Positions 6,012 through 6,275 of a stretch of DNA of 6,275 nt are shown piece after piece. The notes beneath the pieces were generated by a model. It ran no database searches, had not been told where the DNA came from, and saw only the letters and a program-made list of their open reading frames with translations. Source of the stretch: F23-D06 sp045600905. GTDB lineage: Bacteria > Bacteroidota > Bacteroidia > Bacteroidales > WCHB1-69. Position 1 is the stretch's first letter, and the number at the start of each line of letters is the position of its first letter. The stretch lies in contig JAZRYT010000008.1 of the NCBI GenBank assembly GCA_045600905.1, forward strand, positions 1 to 6,275, given 5' to 3'. The translations under genes and the position numbers were made by a program.

Positions 6012-6034
6012 CTGTTCACAACACTCTGTTCACA
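6012..6034. repeat. 9-bp direct repeat CTGTTCACA between the barrel gene and the transposase
   Basis: CTGTTCACA occurs at 6012-6020 and 6026-6034 (14-base period), starting two bases after the barrel stop codon. It lies in the 71-base gap where one end of the insertion sequence must fall, so it might mark the element end or the insertion site. It may also be chance. Confidence 0.4.
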
Positions 6035-6081
6035 CTTCACAGCTCACTATTATCACATTTATTCGTATTTATTCTTATGAA

Positions 6082-6275
6082 TTAATCAAGGGGTCGAGAA
6101 TTTTTTTTCGTGGGATTTTTTCTCACATAATTGTGTGTGTAGATTTCGTCCCGTCGGACAACCGAGAACATCCTGCTGACAAGTTTTGCCCGTACAATGT
6201 TCAGGACACTCATCGGGTGCTTTCCTTCTGCGCACCGTCGTTCGTAATAGTCTTTGTACTCGCTTGATTTCATGT
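6082..6275 (-). CDS. IS110-family transposase, C-terminal end (5' part outside window)
   Basis: On the minus strand, 63 codons plus two bases run from the right edge to TAA (6084-6082). The pattern YKDYYERRCAEGKHPMSVLN followed by IVRAKLVSRMFSVVRR matches what I know of the end of the Transposase_20 region of IS110/IS116/IS902 transposases (YY-x-RK-x-x-EGK-x-x-M-x-VLN-x-VR-x-KL). A full protein is usually 300-400 residues, so the catalytic N-terminal DEDD domain is off the window; the Met at 6273 is internal. The last residues (RKNPTKKNSRPLD) are a basic tail. It faces the barrel gene, 71 bases from its stop codon. IS110 elements have no classical terminal inverted repeats. The family call rests on a short fragment. 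Confidence 0.7.
   Translation of the reverse strand, partial: MKSSEYKDYYERRCAEGKHPMSVLNIVRAKLVSRMFSVVRRDEIYTHNYVRKNPTKKNSRPLD
6082..6275 (-). mobile_element. Partial IS110-like insertion sequence running off the right edge
   Basis: This is inferred from the transposase C-terminus. The element's transposase-3' boundary must lie between 6011 and 6081, because the barrel gene ends at 6010. That leaves at most 71 non-coding bases on this side, too little for the long 3' guide-RNA region of IS1111-group elements, so an IS110-group layout (guide RNA upstream of the transposase, off the window) is more likely. The exact end cannot be set from this sequence alone. Confidence 0.5.

Noticed and set aside
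1..6275. Looked for CRISPR arrays, tRNA or rRNA genes, and phage or restriction-defence genes
   Set aside because: No regularly spaced multi-copy repeats of CRISPR type, no tRNA cloverleaf or rRNA segments, and no recognisable defence or phage proteins were found.

Overview
The window looks like part of a Bacteroidota chromosome, most likely order Bacteroidales. Four things point there: a secreted protein ending in a type IX secretion (T9SS) C-terminal sorting domain; a sigma factor of the style common in that phylum (opening residues of the FWEKQYQRNI type); a good match to the Bacteroidota -7 promoter element TAnnTTTG upstream of one gene; and the absence of Shine-Dalgarno sequences before the gene starts. 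I cannot name a genus.

Layout. (1) Bases 1-1155 hold the 3' part of an elongation factor G gene, cut by the left edge. No ribosomal protein gene follows it, so it is probably the stand-alone EF-G paralogue (EF-G2 type) rather than the str-operon fusA. It is followed by a strong hairpin whose arms resemble dispersed GTAGAGACG-type palindromes. (2) Bases 1361-3178 encode a 605-residue exported protein: signal peptide, lectin-like N-terminal domain, beta-rich centre and T9SS sorting domain. A promoter-like element lies about 100 bases upstream. (3) Bases 3179-3568 carry no convincing gene but hold several repeats: a 16-bp direct repeat, two tandem hairpins built from four alternating copies of TTTGGCTGA, and a tandem TTATCAAT pair. 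(4) Bases 3569-5371 form one open frame joining an ECF sigma factor, a transmembrane segment, a long polar linker and then a complete outer-membrane beta-barrel-like protein that still has its own start codon and signal peptide. (5) Bases 5387-6010 encode a stand-alone paralogue of that barrel domain, 15 bases downstream and in the same reading frame. (6) From 6082 to the right edge, on the minus strand, is the C-terminal end of what looks like an IS110-family transposase.

The most interesting part is 3179-6010: a repeat-rich control region followed by a membrane-tethered sigma factor fused to, or read through into, a small barrel protein, with a second copy of the barrel behind it. A plausible reading is that the sigma factor is held at the inner membrane by its own TM segment and that the barrel proteins are sensors, targets or envelope partners. 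Only the domain layout and the homology between the two barrels are seen directly; the signalling role is inference.
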